From assembly GCA_039555135.1 (NCBI GenBank), contig CP114179.1, positions 1,860,001-1,924,000 on the forward strand: a stretch of DNA of 64,000 bases. Reading direction: 5' to 3'. The stretch's first letter is position 1; every line of letters begins with the position of its first letter. Source of the stretch: Phycisphaeraceae bacterium D3-23. GTDB lineage: Bacteria; Planctomycetota; Phycisphaerae; Phycisphaerales; Phycisphaeraceae. The notes beneath the pieces were generated by a model that was not told the DNA's origin, searched no databases, and was given only the letters and a program-made list of their open reading frames with translations. A program made the position numbers and the translations under genes. Positions 34,799 to 42,545 of the stretch are shown piece by piece.

Positions 34799-35782
34799 AT
34801 GAAAACCACACTCCGATCATTGCTCGCCGCCGTACTTTGCACCTGCAGCGTGAGCGCCCCCGCCGCGGCGCAGACCGGGCCCGAGCTGATGCTGCTGCCA
34901 TGGCAGGAGGGCCAGACCGCGCAGGTCTCGGGCCGGGTCTCGACGCAGGACACCGAGACCGACCGCGTCAACTTCGACCTCGACCTCACGCGCTTCGTCG
35001 GCTCGGGCCGCTTCCGCTTTAGCCCGGACAGCGACGATAGCCCGGCCGTCGGCTTCCGCTACACCCACCTCGACCTGAACACCTCGGACCCGGCGCTGCC
35101 GTCGCGTTTGGTCGACTTCTCCATCGCGTTTGGCGGGCAGATCGGCACGACCGACTTCGGGTGCGATTGCGGCGACTGGCGGGTCGGCTACACCGTCGGC
35201 GTGGGCTACGCCGGGGACGTGCCCTTCCATGATGGCGACGCGTGGTACGCGCTGGGCTCGCTGTTTGCCGTGCAGGCGATCGACCGCGATACGCAGTGGA
35301 TCGTCGCGCTGCAGTACGACGGCAACCGCACGTTCCTCCCCGACATCCCGCTGCCGTCGGTCACGTACCGCGCGCGCTACAACGAACAGCTCACGTACGC
35401 GCTGGGCTTCCCGTTCAGCTCGCTCAACTGGAAGCCCAACGACCGGTGGACGGTGCTGCTGCGGACCGCGCTGTTCATCAGCGTCACCGCGCGGGTCGAG
35501 TACACCCCGGCCGAAGGGCTGGTGATCTACGGCGCGTACGAGCGCGAGGTCGACGCGTTCCAGCTCGATGGCGACGACTCCAGCCGACGGCTGATCTTCT
35601 CGCAGCAGCGCCTCGAAGCCGGCGTGCGCTACACGATATACGACAACACCACACTCACCGCCGCGGTCGGCTACGCCTTCGCCCAAGAGTTCGAGCGCGG
35701 CTACGACACCCGCGACACAAGGACCGTCCGCGACCTCGACGACGCGGTGTATGTGCGGGTCGGGGTCGAGGTAGGGTTCTGA
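34799..35782 (+). CDS. Putative outer-membrane beta-barrel protein
   Basis: The 327-residue protein has a signal peptide (MKTTLRSLLAAVLCTCSVSAPAAA). The rest alternates between polar and hydrophobic residues in about ten strand-like segments, such as FSIAFGGQIGTTDFG, WRVGYTVGVGYAG and TLTAAVGYAFAQEF. It ends in Phe after VRVGVEVGF, the usual C-terminal signal for outer-membrane insertion by the BAM machinery. No specific porin family is recognised. It stands alone, followed by a large palindromic region before the sigma-factor operon. Confidence 0.68.
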   Translation: MKTTLRSLLAAVLCTCSVSAPAAAQTGPELMLLPWQEGQTAQVSGRVSTQDTETDRVNFDLDLTRFVGSGRFRFSPDSDDSPAVGFRYTHLDLNTSDPALPSRLVDFSIAFGGQIGTTDFGCDCGDWRVGYTVGVGYAGDVPFHDGDAWYALGSLFAVQAIDRDTQWIVALQYDGNRTFLPDIPLPSVTYRARYNEQLTYALGFPFSSLNWKPNDRWTVLLRTALFISVTARVEYTPAEGLVIYGAYEREVDAFQLDGDDSSRRLIFSQQRLEAGVRYTIYDNTTLTAAVGYAFAQEFERGYDTRDTRTVRDLDDAVYVRVGVEVGF

Positions 35783-35787
35783 TCGTA

Positions 35788-35940
35788 ATGCACGAATGTC
35801 GAATGGCGAATGCACGAATGAATGTCTAATGACCAAGCCCTAATGTCCAATGGCGGGTTGGGATGCTGTTCTGCATTGGACACTTGGGCTTGGTCATTTG
35901 GATTTCTTTCGCCATTCGCGCATTCGGATTTCGTACATTC
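35788..35940. repeat. Long imperfect inverted repeat of AATG/CGAATG units
   Basis: The left arm (about 35788-35852) is made of short AATGxxCGAATGGCGAATG-like words and ends ATGACCAAGCCCTAATGTCC. The right arm (about 35875-35940) is its near complement, including GGACACTTGGGCTTGGTCAT. The arms are about 65 bases each. The element lies between the putative barrel gene and the sigma factor at 35964, and covers most of that gap. Confidence 0.85.
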
Positions 35941-35963
35941 CTCCCTCACGGTATTCTGCCTTG

Positions 35964-36551
35964 ATGCCCGGACCGCCGCACAACGACCCGCGTGACGACC
36001 AGCAGCTGGTCGCCGCGATCAACCGGGGCGATGCGGATGCGTTTGAATCGCTCTACTACCGGCACCAGGAATACGCACTCAAACTCGCGATGCGGTTCTG
36101 TGGCGAACGGTCACTCGCGCTCGACGCCGTGCAGGACAGCTTCATCTATGTCTACAAGAAGTTCCCCGGCTTCACGCTCACCGCGAAGTTCACGACCTTC
36201 CTTTACCCCGTCGTCAAACACAACGCGCTGACCGCGAAGAAGAAGGCCCGCCGGACCCAGGGCCAGCCCACCGGCGACGGCGGCGACCCGCTCGACCGCC
36301 GGGCGGACACCCGCGCGCCCGACCCCGCGCGGGACCACGCCGATGCCCCGGGGCACGGCGTCGCCCAGCTCGTCGCGTCGCTGCCCGAGGCGCAGCGCGA
36401 GGTGCTCATGCTCCGCTTTGTCGACGGGCTGGCGCTCGACGAGATCGCGCAGGCCCTCGATATCCCGCTGGGCACCGTCAAGACCCGCATCCATCACGCC
36501 GTGCGCAAGCTCCGCGACGACCCGGCCACGAAAAGTTTTTTCGACATATAG
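35964..36551 (+). CDS. ECF-type RNA polymerase sigma factor
   Basis: The ATG at 35964 gives 195 residues. Region 2 shows DADAFESLYYRHQEYALKLA and DAVQDSFIYVYKKF. Region 4 shows SLPEAQREVLMLRFVDGLAL and EIAQALDIPLGTVKTRIHHA, the helix-turn-helix. A Pro/Asp/Gly-rich linker joins the domains. It is only distantly similar to the sigma factors of modules 1 and 2 and has no FecR partner. The next gene encodes a single-helix membrane protein that may be its anti-sigma factor. Translation is not coupled: 78 bases separate them. Confidence 0.88.
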   Translation: MPGPPHNDPRDDQQLVAAINRGDADAFESLYYRHQEYALKLAMRFCGERSLALDAVQDSFIYVYKKFPGFTLTAKFTTFLYPVVKHNALTAKKKARRTQGQPTGDGGDPLDRRADTRAPDPARDHADAPGHGVAQLVASLPEAQREVLMLRFVDGLALDEIAQALDIPLGTVKTRIHHAVRKLRDDPATKSFFDI

Positions 36552-36629
36552 AACCCGGCCACCCCGCCACGCACTTCACCCCTGGAGCGTCGGGTGCCCA
36601 CTTTTCCGGGGGGGCACCCGCGAACCGCC

Positions 36630-37271
36630 ATGAACCCACACGAACCCCACGAACCCGACACCCTGCCGCCCGGGCTGATCGACGCCCTGCGCGGCTGCGA
36701 TGCCGGCCCGATCGCCCCCTCGGACGCACACGACGACGCGCTGCTGGCCGGCGTGCGCGACCACCTCGCGGGGCTGGCGATCCAGCAGCACGAGCGGCGC
36801 GGCCGATCGCGCTACGTCCTCGCCTTCCTCGGTGCCGGGGGCGCGGTCGCCGCCGCTGCGGCCGTGACGTTCGCGGTGTGGATCAACACAAACCCCTCGC
36901 CCGCCGATATGGGCCCGGTCGCGCAACAGGAAGCCGACACCCACAACAGCCGGCGGCCGACGGACGCCGGACCCGTCGACCCGGGGGCGACCGACGAAGC
37001 CGTGCCCCCCCCCGATACCCACGCCCGACCCGGCCGTGTTCCCGGTGATGTTCCGGGGAGTATTCCGGGGGCGCTCGCGGGCGACCTGGACCTGTCGGGC
37101 ACGATCGACATCCTCGACGCCTTCGCGCTGGCCCGCGCGATTGAGGACGACGACCCCGCCGCGCGCTCCCGCGCCAGCGACTTCAACCGCGACGGCAAGG
37201 TCGATCTCCAAGACGCCGACTGGCTCGCGACCCAGGCCGTGTCCCTTCGCCGTGACGGGGGGCGGGGATGA
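36630..37271 (+). CDS. Membrane protein with dockerin-type calcium repeats, possible anti-sigma factor
   Basis: The ATG at 36630 gives 213 residues: a cytoplasmic N-terminus (about 1-60) with many His and Asp, one membrane helix (about 63-82), a Pro-rich linker and a C-terminal dockerin type I domain made of two 12-residue calcium loops (DLDLSGTIDILD and DFNRDGKVDLQD). In the linker, NSRRPTDAGP is encoded by a genomic repeat (36948-36972). A sigma factor directly upstream and a cytoplasmic N-terminus suggest an anti-sigma role with an external calcium-binding module. This is inferred only. It overlaps the next gene by four bases. Confidence 0.6.
   Translation: MNPHEPHEPDTLPPGLIDALRGCDAGPIAPSDAHDDALLAGVRDHLAGLAIQQHERRGRSRYVLAFLGAGGAVAAAAAVTFAVWINTNPSPADMGPVAQQEADTHNSRRPTDAGPVDPGATDEAVPPPDTHARPGRVPGDVPGSIPGALAGDLDLSGTIDILDAFALARAIEDDDPAARSRASDFNRDGKVDLQDADWLATQAVSLRRDGGRG
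36948..36972. repeat. AGCCGGCGGCC repeat inside a gene, copy A
   Basis: A 25-base copy, one base different from the arm at 16711-16736, lies in frame in the dockerin gene and encodes SRRPTDAG. It is in a linker, where an insertion would do least harm. Confidence 0.85.
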
Positions 37272-37894
37272 TGCGCAGCCGTTACGTCATCGCGATGCTC
37301 GTTGTATTGATGCTTGCCACCGGCAGCGTGATCGCCCTGGGCGCGGTGCCCTCCAAGCGTGGGGCAGACATTCCTGCCTGCCGTTCGGCGAAACCGAAAT
37401 CGCCTACGTCTGCCACCGCCAAGCACACCCGCACAGCCCCTCCGCAGAAACAGGCCGAGCCCGACAACGCCGCCCGCCCCCCCGCCACCCGCTTCGCCAC
37501 GCTCACCGTTTCGATCGACCCCAAGGGCGCGCCGCTGGCCGCGTATCAGTTCGAGGTCACGGCCGGGCACGCCTTCACCGTCGTCGGGCTCGATAACGCG
37601 GGCAACCCCACCTTCCCCGACGCCCCGCGCTACGACCGCTCCGCCAACGCCGACGCGACCGACCGGCTGATCGTCGCCGACTACTCGACCGCCGGGCCCG
37701 GCCAACTCATCGCCAAGCCCTACCCCGTCGCGACGATCCACGCCGCGTTCGTGCTGGACGCGGACACCGACATCAACCGCCTCATCGACAGCGTCGCGCT
37801 CGCGCTCACCGCCGCGGCCGACGCGGACGGCAACCCGATCGACGCCGACATCACCTTCGACCTCCACTTCGCACAAGGCCAGGGAACGGAATGA
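37268..37894 (+). CDS. Exported protein of unknown function, repeat-containing
   Basis: I do not recognise the family. The 208-residue protein starts with MMRSRYVIAMLVVLMLATGS, a membrane helix or signal peptide. Residues about 30-42 (KRGADIPACRSAKP) are encoded by a GGCAGACA-type repeat at 37358-37382. A Thr/Pro-rich linker follows, then a beta-rich domain (about 75-208) with TLTVSIDPKGAPLAAYQFEV. It weakly recalls cohesin-like folds, which would fit the dockerin-bearing neighbour, but the similarity is too slight to claim. Four-base overlaps at both ends couple it to the dockerin and vWA genes. Confidence 0.55.
   Translation: MMRSRYVIAMLVVLMLATGSVIALGAVPSKRGADIPACRSAKPKSPTSATAKHTRTAPPQKQAEPDNAARPPATRFATLTVSIDPKGAPLAAYQFEVTAGHAFTVVGLDNAGNPTFPDAPRYDRSANADATDRLIVADYSTAGPGQLIAKPYPVATIHAAFVLDADTDINRLIDSVALALTAAADADGNPIDADITFDLHFAQGQGTE
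37358..37382. repeat. GGCAGACA-type hairpin repeat inside a gene
   Basis: A copy of the GGCAGACATTCCTG(T/C)CTGCC core lies in frame in the gene at 37268-37894 and encodes GADIPACR. It carries one base change in the right half-stem. Confidence 0.88.
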
Positions 37895-40260
37895 ACATCA
37901 CCCCCCATCGCGTGCTGACCTCCCTCCTGCTCCTCGTGCTGGGCGCTTCGGTACTCGGGCTGGGGGCGTGTACCGTCGACAGCTATATGGACCCGAGCGT
38001 GACCGGGGCGTACGAGGCGACGCCGGGCGCGCGCGGCGGTGCCTCCGGGAACAACGGCCCATGGGTTGAAGAGGCGGAAGATCGCTGGACTAACATCGAG
38101 TCCGCGCTCGCGGCAGAAATGGCTGCGCAAGGCCTGGCGGCTAACGGCCCCAACGCACAATCGGCAGCCCGCGCCCCCCTCGCCCTCGCCCTCGCGCGTC
38201 CCGGCGAGGACATCTGGGTGATCGTCAAGCCACCCGCCCTGCGGAATGACGAGCCCGGCACCGCCCCCCTCAACACCGACGACCACCCCGGCTGCGGCGC
38301 GATGGTCGCCTTCCGCCCCGGCACGCTCACCCCCGCCGAGGCGGATGCACGCCGACGCCTCCGCGCGGCCGGCGACCGGCGCGACTTCCCCATCGAACCC
38401 GACCTGGTCCCGCTCCCGCTCAAGCACACCGACGTCCACGCCAGCGTCGCCGGCTACATCGCATCGGTCAACGTCACCCAGCAGTTCCACAACCCGTTCG
38501 CCGAGAAGATCGAGGCGGTCTACCAGTTCCCGCTGCCCCAGGACGCCGCAGTGAGCGAGTTCGTCATGACCGTCGGCCCGCCGGACGACCCGCGCCGCAT
38601 CCGCGGCATCGTCCGCGAAAAAGAGGAGGCCCAGCAGATCTACCGGCAGGCCCGCGCGCAGGGGCTCAACGCGTCGCTGCTCACGCAGGTCCGGCCCAAC
38701 ATCTTCGAGCAGAAGGTCGCCAACATCGAGCCGGGCCAGCAGATCGACATCGACATCACCTACTTCAACACGCTGGGCTACGCCGACGGCTGGTACACGT
38801 TTGTGTTCCCGATGGTCGTGGGGCCGAGGTTCAACCCGCCGTACAGCGACGACCCCGTGCGCGCCGTCCCGCGCGGGACGACGCCCAAACTCGATGAGCG
38901 TGGGCTTCCTGCGGGCACCGACATCCCCTACCTCCGGCCCGACGAGCGCAGCGGCCACGACATCGCGCTGACCCTCGACATTGATGCGGGCGTCTCGATC
39001 GAAGAAGCCACCTGCCACACCCACGTCGTTGAGGCCGGCGTGAACGCCGACGGGCCCAACGCCGACCACAAACTGCGTGTCGAGCTCGCCGCCGGCGACC
39101 GCATCCCCAACAAGGACTTCGTCTTCAGCTTCCGCGTCGCGGGCGAGCGCATGAAGTCCGGGCTCGTCACCCATACCGGGCCCGACGGCGAGGGCTATTT
39201 CACGCTCATGCTCTACCCCCCCGCCGACCTGGGCGCACTCGAACGCCAGCCGATGGAGATGGTCTTCGTGCTCGACTGCTCGGGGTCCATGCGCGGCGAA
39301 CCACTTGCGCAGGCCAAGCAGGCCATCCGCCGGGCGCTTCATCACCTCGGCCCCGACGACACCTTCCAGGTGATCCGCTTCTCCAACAACGCCTCGACCC
39401 TGGGCCCGCGCCCGCTGCAGGCCACGCCCCGGAACATCGAGCGGGGGCTGGCTTACGTGGACTCCCTTTCCGGGGGCGGCGGGACGATGATGATCGAAGG
39501 CATCAAGGCCGCGCTCGACTTCCCCCACGACCCCCGGCGTTTCCGCACCGTCACCTTCCTCACCGACGGCTACATCGGCAACGAGACCGACATCCTCCGC
39601 GAAGTCAGCGCCCGGCTCGGCGACGCGCGCATCTTCAGCTTCGGTGTCGGGTCATCGGTCAACCGCTTCCTGCTCGAACGTATGGCCAAAGCGGGCCGGG
39701 GCGCAGCCGCGTACCTCCTGCCCGGCGACAGCGCCAACGACGTCATGGACCTCTACTTCAGCCGCATCAGCCACCCGGCCATGACCGACCTCGCGCTCGA
39801 CTTCGGCGCGATGCGGACCCACAGCGTCTACCCGGCTCGGACCCCCGACCTCCTCGTGGGCCGGCCCGTCATCGTCACCGGCCGATACACCGGCGAGCCC
39901 GGCGACATCCGTATCACCGGCCGCGCAGGCAGCCACGACCTCACCGTCACGCTCGACGCCGCGCAGGACGCATCGACCCACCCCGCCCTCGCGCAGGTCT
40001 GGGCCCGGCGGCGCATCGCCGACCTGATGGACCAGATGGCCTACCACGAAAACCGTCACCCCCAGCTGCAAAGCGAGTTCAAGCGGCACGTCCTGGTCAC
40101 CGCGCTGGAGTACCAACTCATGAGCCAGTACACCGCGTTCCTCGCCGTCGATGCTTCGCGCGTCACCGCCGGGGACCACGGCACGACCGTCACCCAGCCG
40201 CTGCCGATGCCCGAGGGCGTGCGCTACGACACGACGGTGGATGGTGAAACAAACGAGTAG
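37891..40260 (+). CDS. VIT and von Willebrand A domain lipoprotein
   Basis: The 789-residue protein has a lipoprotein signal (residues 9-27) with lipobox LGAC. Domains: a low-complexity N-terminal region; a VIT domain (about 175-305; e.g. VTQQFHNPFAEKIEAVYQFP); and a vWA domain (about 455-650) with the MIDAS motif DCSGSM near residue 460 and a TDG-type loop (FLTDGYIGNE). VIT-vWA proteins (inter-alpha-trypsin inhibitor heavy chain-like) bind ligands through a metal at the MIDAS. In bacteria their role is unknown. The four-base overlap with the upstream gene, and 20 bases with the next, suggest a polycistronic unit with the sigma factor at 35964. Confidence 0.87.
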   Translation: MNITPHRVLTSLLLLVLGASVLGLGACTVDSYMDPSVTGAYEATPGARGGASGNNGPWVEEAEDRWTNIESALAAEMAAQGLAANGPNAQSAARAPLALALARPGEDIWVIVKPPALRNDEPGTAPLNTDDHPGCGAMVAFRPGTLTPAEADARRRLRAAGDRRDFPIEPDLVPLPLKHTDVHASVAGYIASVNVTQQFHNPFAEKIEAVYQFPLPQDAAVSEFVMTVGPPDDPRRIRGIVREKEEAQQIYRQARAQGLNASLLTQVRPNIFEQKVANIEPGQQIDIDITYFNTLGYADGWYTFVFPMVVGPRFNPPYSDDPVRAVPRGTTPKLDERGLPAGTDIPYLRPDERSGHDIALTLDIDAGVSIEEATCHTHVVEAGVNADGPNADHKLRVELAAGDRIPNKDFVFSFRVAGERMKSGLVTHTGPDGEGYFTLMLYPPADLGALERQPMEMVFVLDCSGSMRGEPLAQAKQAIRRALHHLGPDDTFQVIRFSNNASTLGPRPLQATPRNIERGLAYVDSLSGGGGTMMIEGIKAALDFPHDPRRFRTVTFLTDGYIGNETDILREVSARLGDARIFSFGVGSSVNRFLLERMAKAGRGAAAYLLPGDSANDVMDLYFSRISHPAMTDLALDFGAMRTHSVYPARTPDLLVGRPVIVTGRYTGEPGDIRITGRAGSHDLTVTLDAAQDASTHPALAQVWARRRIADLMDQMAYHENRHPQLQSEFKRHVLVTALEYQLMSQYTAFLAVDASRVTAGDHGTTVTQPLPMPEGVRYDTTVDGETNE

Positions 40261-40768
40261 CGAAGCGCTGGACAGCCGGCGGCCTACGGACGCCGGACCG
40301 ATAGCGCTAGAACAAGCCTTGGTGCCCGGGGTCGAGTCCGCGAGCCCCGGAACGGGACACGACCGACGCGGCATCATCACCGACTTCGCATTCCTCGGGC
40401 AGGTCACGTTCGACAAGGACGCCAAGCCCACCACCGACCTCCGCGCCGTCCTCTTCACCGCCGTCGTCCACGACACCAACGGCAACGGCCAATTCGGCTA
40501 CCACGACGAAGAGACGCTGCTCGTGGGCGACGGCGCGGGCAACGGCCTGCACGCGATCAACCCGCCGGGCACGCAGGTCGAGCGCATGCGATATGACCCG
40601 CTGGACAACACGCTCTACCTACTGCTCATCGCCGATACGAATGGCGACACGCGATTTACCCAGGCCGACACCTCGCAGCCGTATGCCTACACGCTGGGGG
40701 ATGATGGCCTGGCTCAGCCGATGGTGGACGCCGATCTGATCGAGCGGGCCGAGTCGCTGCTGCGGTAG
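40241..40768 (+). CDS. Unknown protein with two EF-hand-like calcium loops
   Basis: The ATG at 40241 gives 175 residues and overlaps the vWA gene by 20 bases. Residues about 11-32 include SRRPTDAGP, encoded by a genomic repeat at 40274-40298, so the true N-terminus may have been displaced; no signal peptide remains. The core has two 12-residue calcium-binding loops, DTNGNGQFGYHD and DTNGDTRFTQAD, like dockerin or EF-hand loops. I recognise no family. It lies at the end of the sigma/dockerin/vWA operon. Without an export signal the protein may not reach the same compartment as its neighbours. Confidence 0.5.
   Translation: MVKQTSSEALDSRRPTDAGPIALEQALVPGVESASPGTGHDRRGIITDFAFLGQVTFDKDAKPTTDLRAVLFTAVVHDTNGNGQFGYHDEETLLVGDGAGNGLHAINPPGTQVERMRYDPLDNTLYLLLIADTNGDTRFTQADTSQPYAYTLGDDGLAQPMVDADLIERAESLLR
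40274..40298. repeat. AGCCGGCGGCC repeat inside a gene, copy B
   Basis: A 25-base copy matching the arm at 16711-16736 lies in frame near the start of the gene at 40241 and encodes SRRPTDAG, the same peptide as copy A in a different protein. Confidence 0.88.
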
Positions 40769-40848
40769 TTTTTGTCGCGGCGTGTTGAACTTGGCCAGGG
40801 CGTCGCGCACTACACGAGCGTCCTCATACACAAACCAGGAGACGGCTC

Positions 40849-41628
40849 ATGCAGGGTAAAACGATGCGCGATCGGTGCGCGGTGGTCGTGATGGTCGGTT
40901 GGCTGATGATGCTGGCCGGTTGCAGCTCATACGCCGTCGCGCCGCAGGGCGCGAACATGGCGTTGTTCGGCATGGCGGATGAAGAAACACGGGCCGAGCA
41001 GACAGACTGGGGCGTGCGTGATGCGCTCGCGCTCGAGCCGCTCGCGCGGTTCCCGTCGGCGATCGCGGTCGCGCGGGTGCAGAGCGCGTCCTACAGCAGC
41101 CGATCCCACGGCGTGTCCTACGGCCGGGGCGCGTACACCGTCGTCACGACCCGCACCGTCGAGCAGGACGCCGACTTCGCCAAGGTCGGCCGGCTCAACG
41201 ACGTCACGGGCGTTGCGCCGCTCAATCGGCTGGTGCTCGCCAGTAACCTGCGCAGCGACCAGGAGCTGCGCACCGCGGCCGCGCGGCTCCACGCGGACCT
41301 GCTGCTGATCTACACCTTCGACACCGCGGTATTTTCGGGCGACTCCGACAGCCCGCTCGATGTCGTCACGCTCGGCTTCCTGCCCGGCAAGGAGGCGCGG
41401 GTCGTGACCACCGCGAGTGCCGTGCTCATGGGCACCCACAACGGCTACCTCTACGCCACCGCCGAGGCGACCGCCGAATCGTCGCACCGCGCCAACACCT
41501 GGACTAACGAACGCAAGGTCGACGAAGCCCGCTACGCGACCGAGGGCGAGGCGTTCGGCGAGCTGATGGATTCGTTCGTGCAGGTCTGGCCCCGCGTGGT
41601 GGAGCACTATGCACGGCCTGCGGAGTAG
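40849..41628 (+). CDS. Lipoprotein of unknown function (paralogue 1)
   Basis: The 259-residue protein has a lipoprotein signal peptide ending in the lipobox LAGC (Cys near residue 25). The rest has no domain I can name. It includes ADLLLIYTFDTAVFSGD and the late ATAEATAESS, which resemble parts of the next lipoprotein (41747-42517: ADFLLVYTVRT and YALAQADGDA). The two thus appear to be distant paralogues made by tandem duplication, separated by a palindromic repeat. An ATG at 40864 is an alternative start. It is separated from the operon upstream by 80 bases. Confidence 0.68.
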   Translation: MQGKTMRDRCAVVVMVGWLMMLAGCSSYAVAPQGANMALFGMADEETRAEQTDWGVRDALALEPLARFPSAIAVARVQSASYSSRSHGVSYGRGAYTVVTTRTVEQDADFAKVGRLNDVTGVAPLNRLVLASNLRSDQELRTAAARLHADLLLIYTFDTAVFSGDSDSPLDVVTLGFLPGKEARVVTTASAVLMGTHNGYLYATAEATAESSHRANTWTNERKVDEARYATEGEAFGELMDSFVQVWPRVVEHYARPAE

Positions 41629-41636
41629 GCCGAACT

Positions 41637-41716
41637 GTTTAGCCGTCGCCCCACCGGCGGCGCGTCGGGTCAGTGGGAGGCGCGTCTGCGCGCCGCTCGT
41701 TGGGCGACGGCTAAAC
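41637..41716. repeat. Palindromic repeat between two paralogous lipoprotein genes
   Basis: GTTTAGCCGTCGCCC at 41637-41651 is complementary to GGGCGACGGCTAAAC at 41702-41716. The inner bases also contain CGGCGCG and CGCGCCG on opposite sides. The element forms an 80-base hairpin in the 118-base gap. Confidence 0.88.
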
Positions 41717-41746
41717 GGGCTTCCCGGTTTTCTTAGGAAACACGCC

Positions 41747-42517
41747 ATGTCAACGCCACTGATCCAATGGATGGACCGCCACCGTTTCGTGCTGGCGTTC
41801 TTCGCCCTCCTCGCGGCGGGGGGCGGGTGTATGCAGCCCTACCGGTCCTCCGAGTTGGTCGATCTGAAACGGCTGGGTGTGGATGAATACACGCAGGCCC
41901 GTCTGAACGGTGCGGCGGAGCTGCGCCCCGGCGACCCCGCGCCGGTGTGCAACCTGTATGGCGAAGTCCTCGTGGTCTCCCTGGACTATCGCCGCCGACA
42001 CACAGACGACGAGCGCGACAAGAAAATCGAAGACATCGTCGCCCCGATCGGCGAACTCCAAGGCGTCACGAGCGTCGGCTACCTCCCGATCCATAATCTG
42101 GTCGAAGCACAGAACCGAGACTACGCCGATGACAACCGGCCCGCCGCTTCGCTCCGGGAGTCGCTCATGGCAGAGGCGACGCGGACCGGCGCCGACTTCC
42201 TGCTGGTCTACACGGTCCGGACCGATTCGCAAGTCACCGACATCACGCTCACCCTGGGGTCGATGCTGACGCTCGGGACCGCGCCGACGAAAATCGTGAC
42301 GGGCGAAGCGGAACTGGAAGCGGTCTTGATGGATGCACAGACGGGCTACATCTATGCGCTCGCCCAAGCCGACGGCGATGCGTGGGGCGCGACGAATCGC
42401 GTGAACCAGACCCGGGCGCAGTACCGGGAGGACTACGAGGCCCAGCGGGTCGCGCTGCGGGTGCTGGTGGAGCGCCTCGAAGCCGCGTGGCCGGCGATGC
42501 GGGCGGCGTATCCATAG
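41747..42517 (+). CDS. Lipoprotein of unknown function (paralogue 2)
   Basis: The ATG at 41747 gives 256 residues; the earlier frame to 41609 runs through the palindrome and is rejected. The signal region ends in AAGGGC, an acceptable lipobox (Cys near residue 28). The rest shows PVCNLYGEVLVVSLDYRRRH, ADFLLVYTVRTDSQVTDITL and MDAQTGYIYALAQADGDAWG. The third matches TAVLMGTHNGYLYATAEAT-like residues of the upstream protein, so the two are paralogues. Function unknown. It precedes an FGE-like lipoprotein on the same strand. Confidence 0.68.
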   Translation: MSTPLIQWMDRHRFVLAFFALLAAGGGCMQPYRSSELVDLKRLGVDEYTQARLNGAAELRPGDPAPVCNLYGEVLVVSLDYRRRHTDDERDKKIEDIVAPIGELQGVTSVGYLPIHNLVEAQNRDYADDNRPAASLRESLMAEATRTGADFLLVYTVRTDSQVTDITLTLGSMLTLGTAPTKIVTGEAELEAVLMDAQTGYIYALAQADGDAWGATNRVNQTRAQYREDYEAQRVALRVLVERLEAAWPAMRAAYP

Positions 42518-42545
42518 CCCGCTTGCGCCTGGCTACAATATCGGT

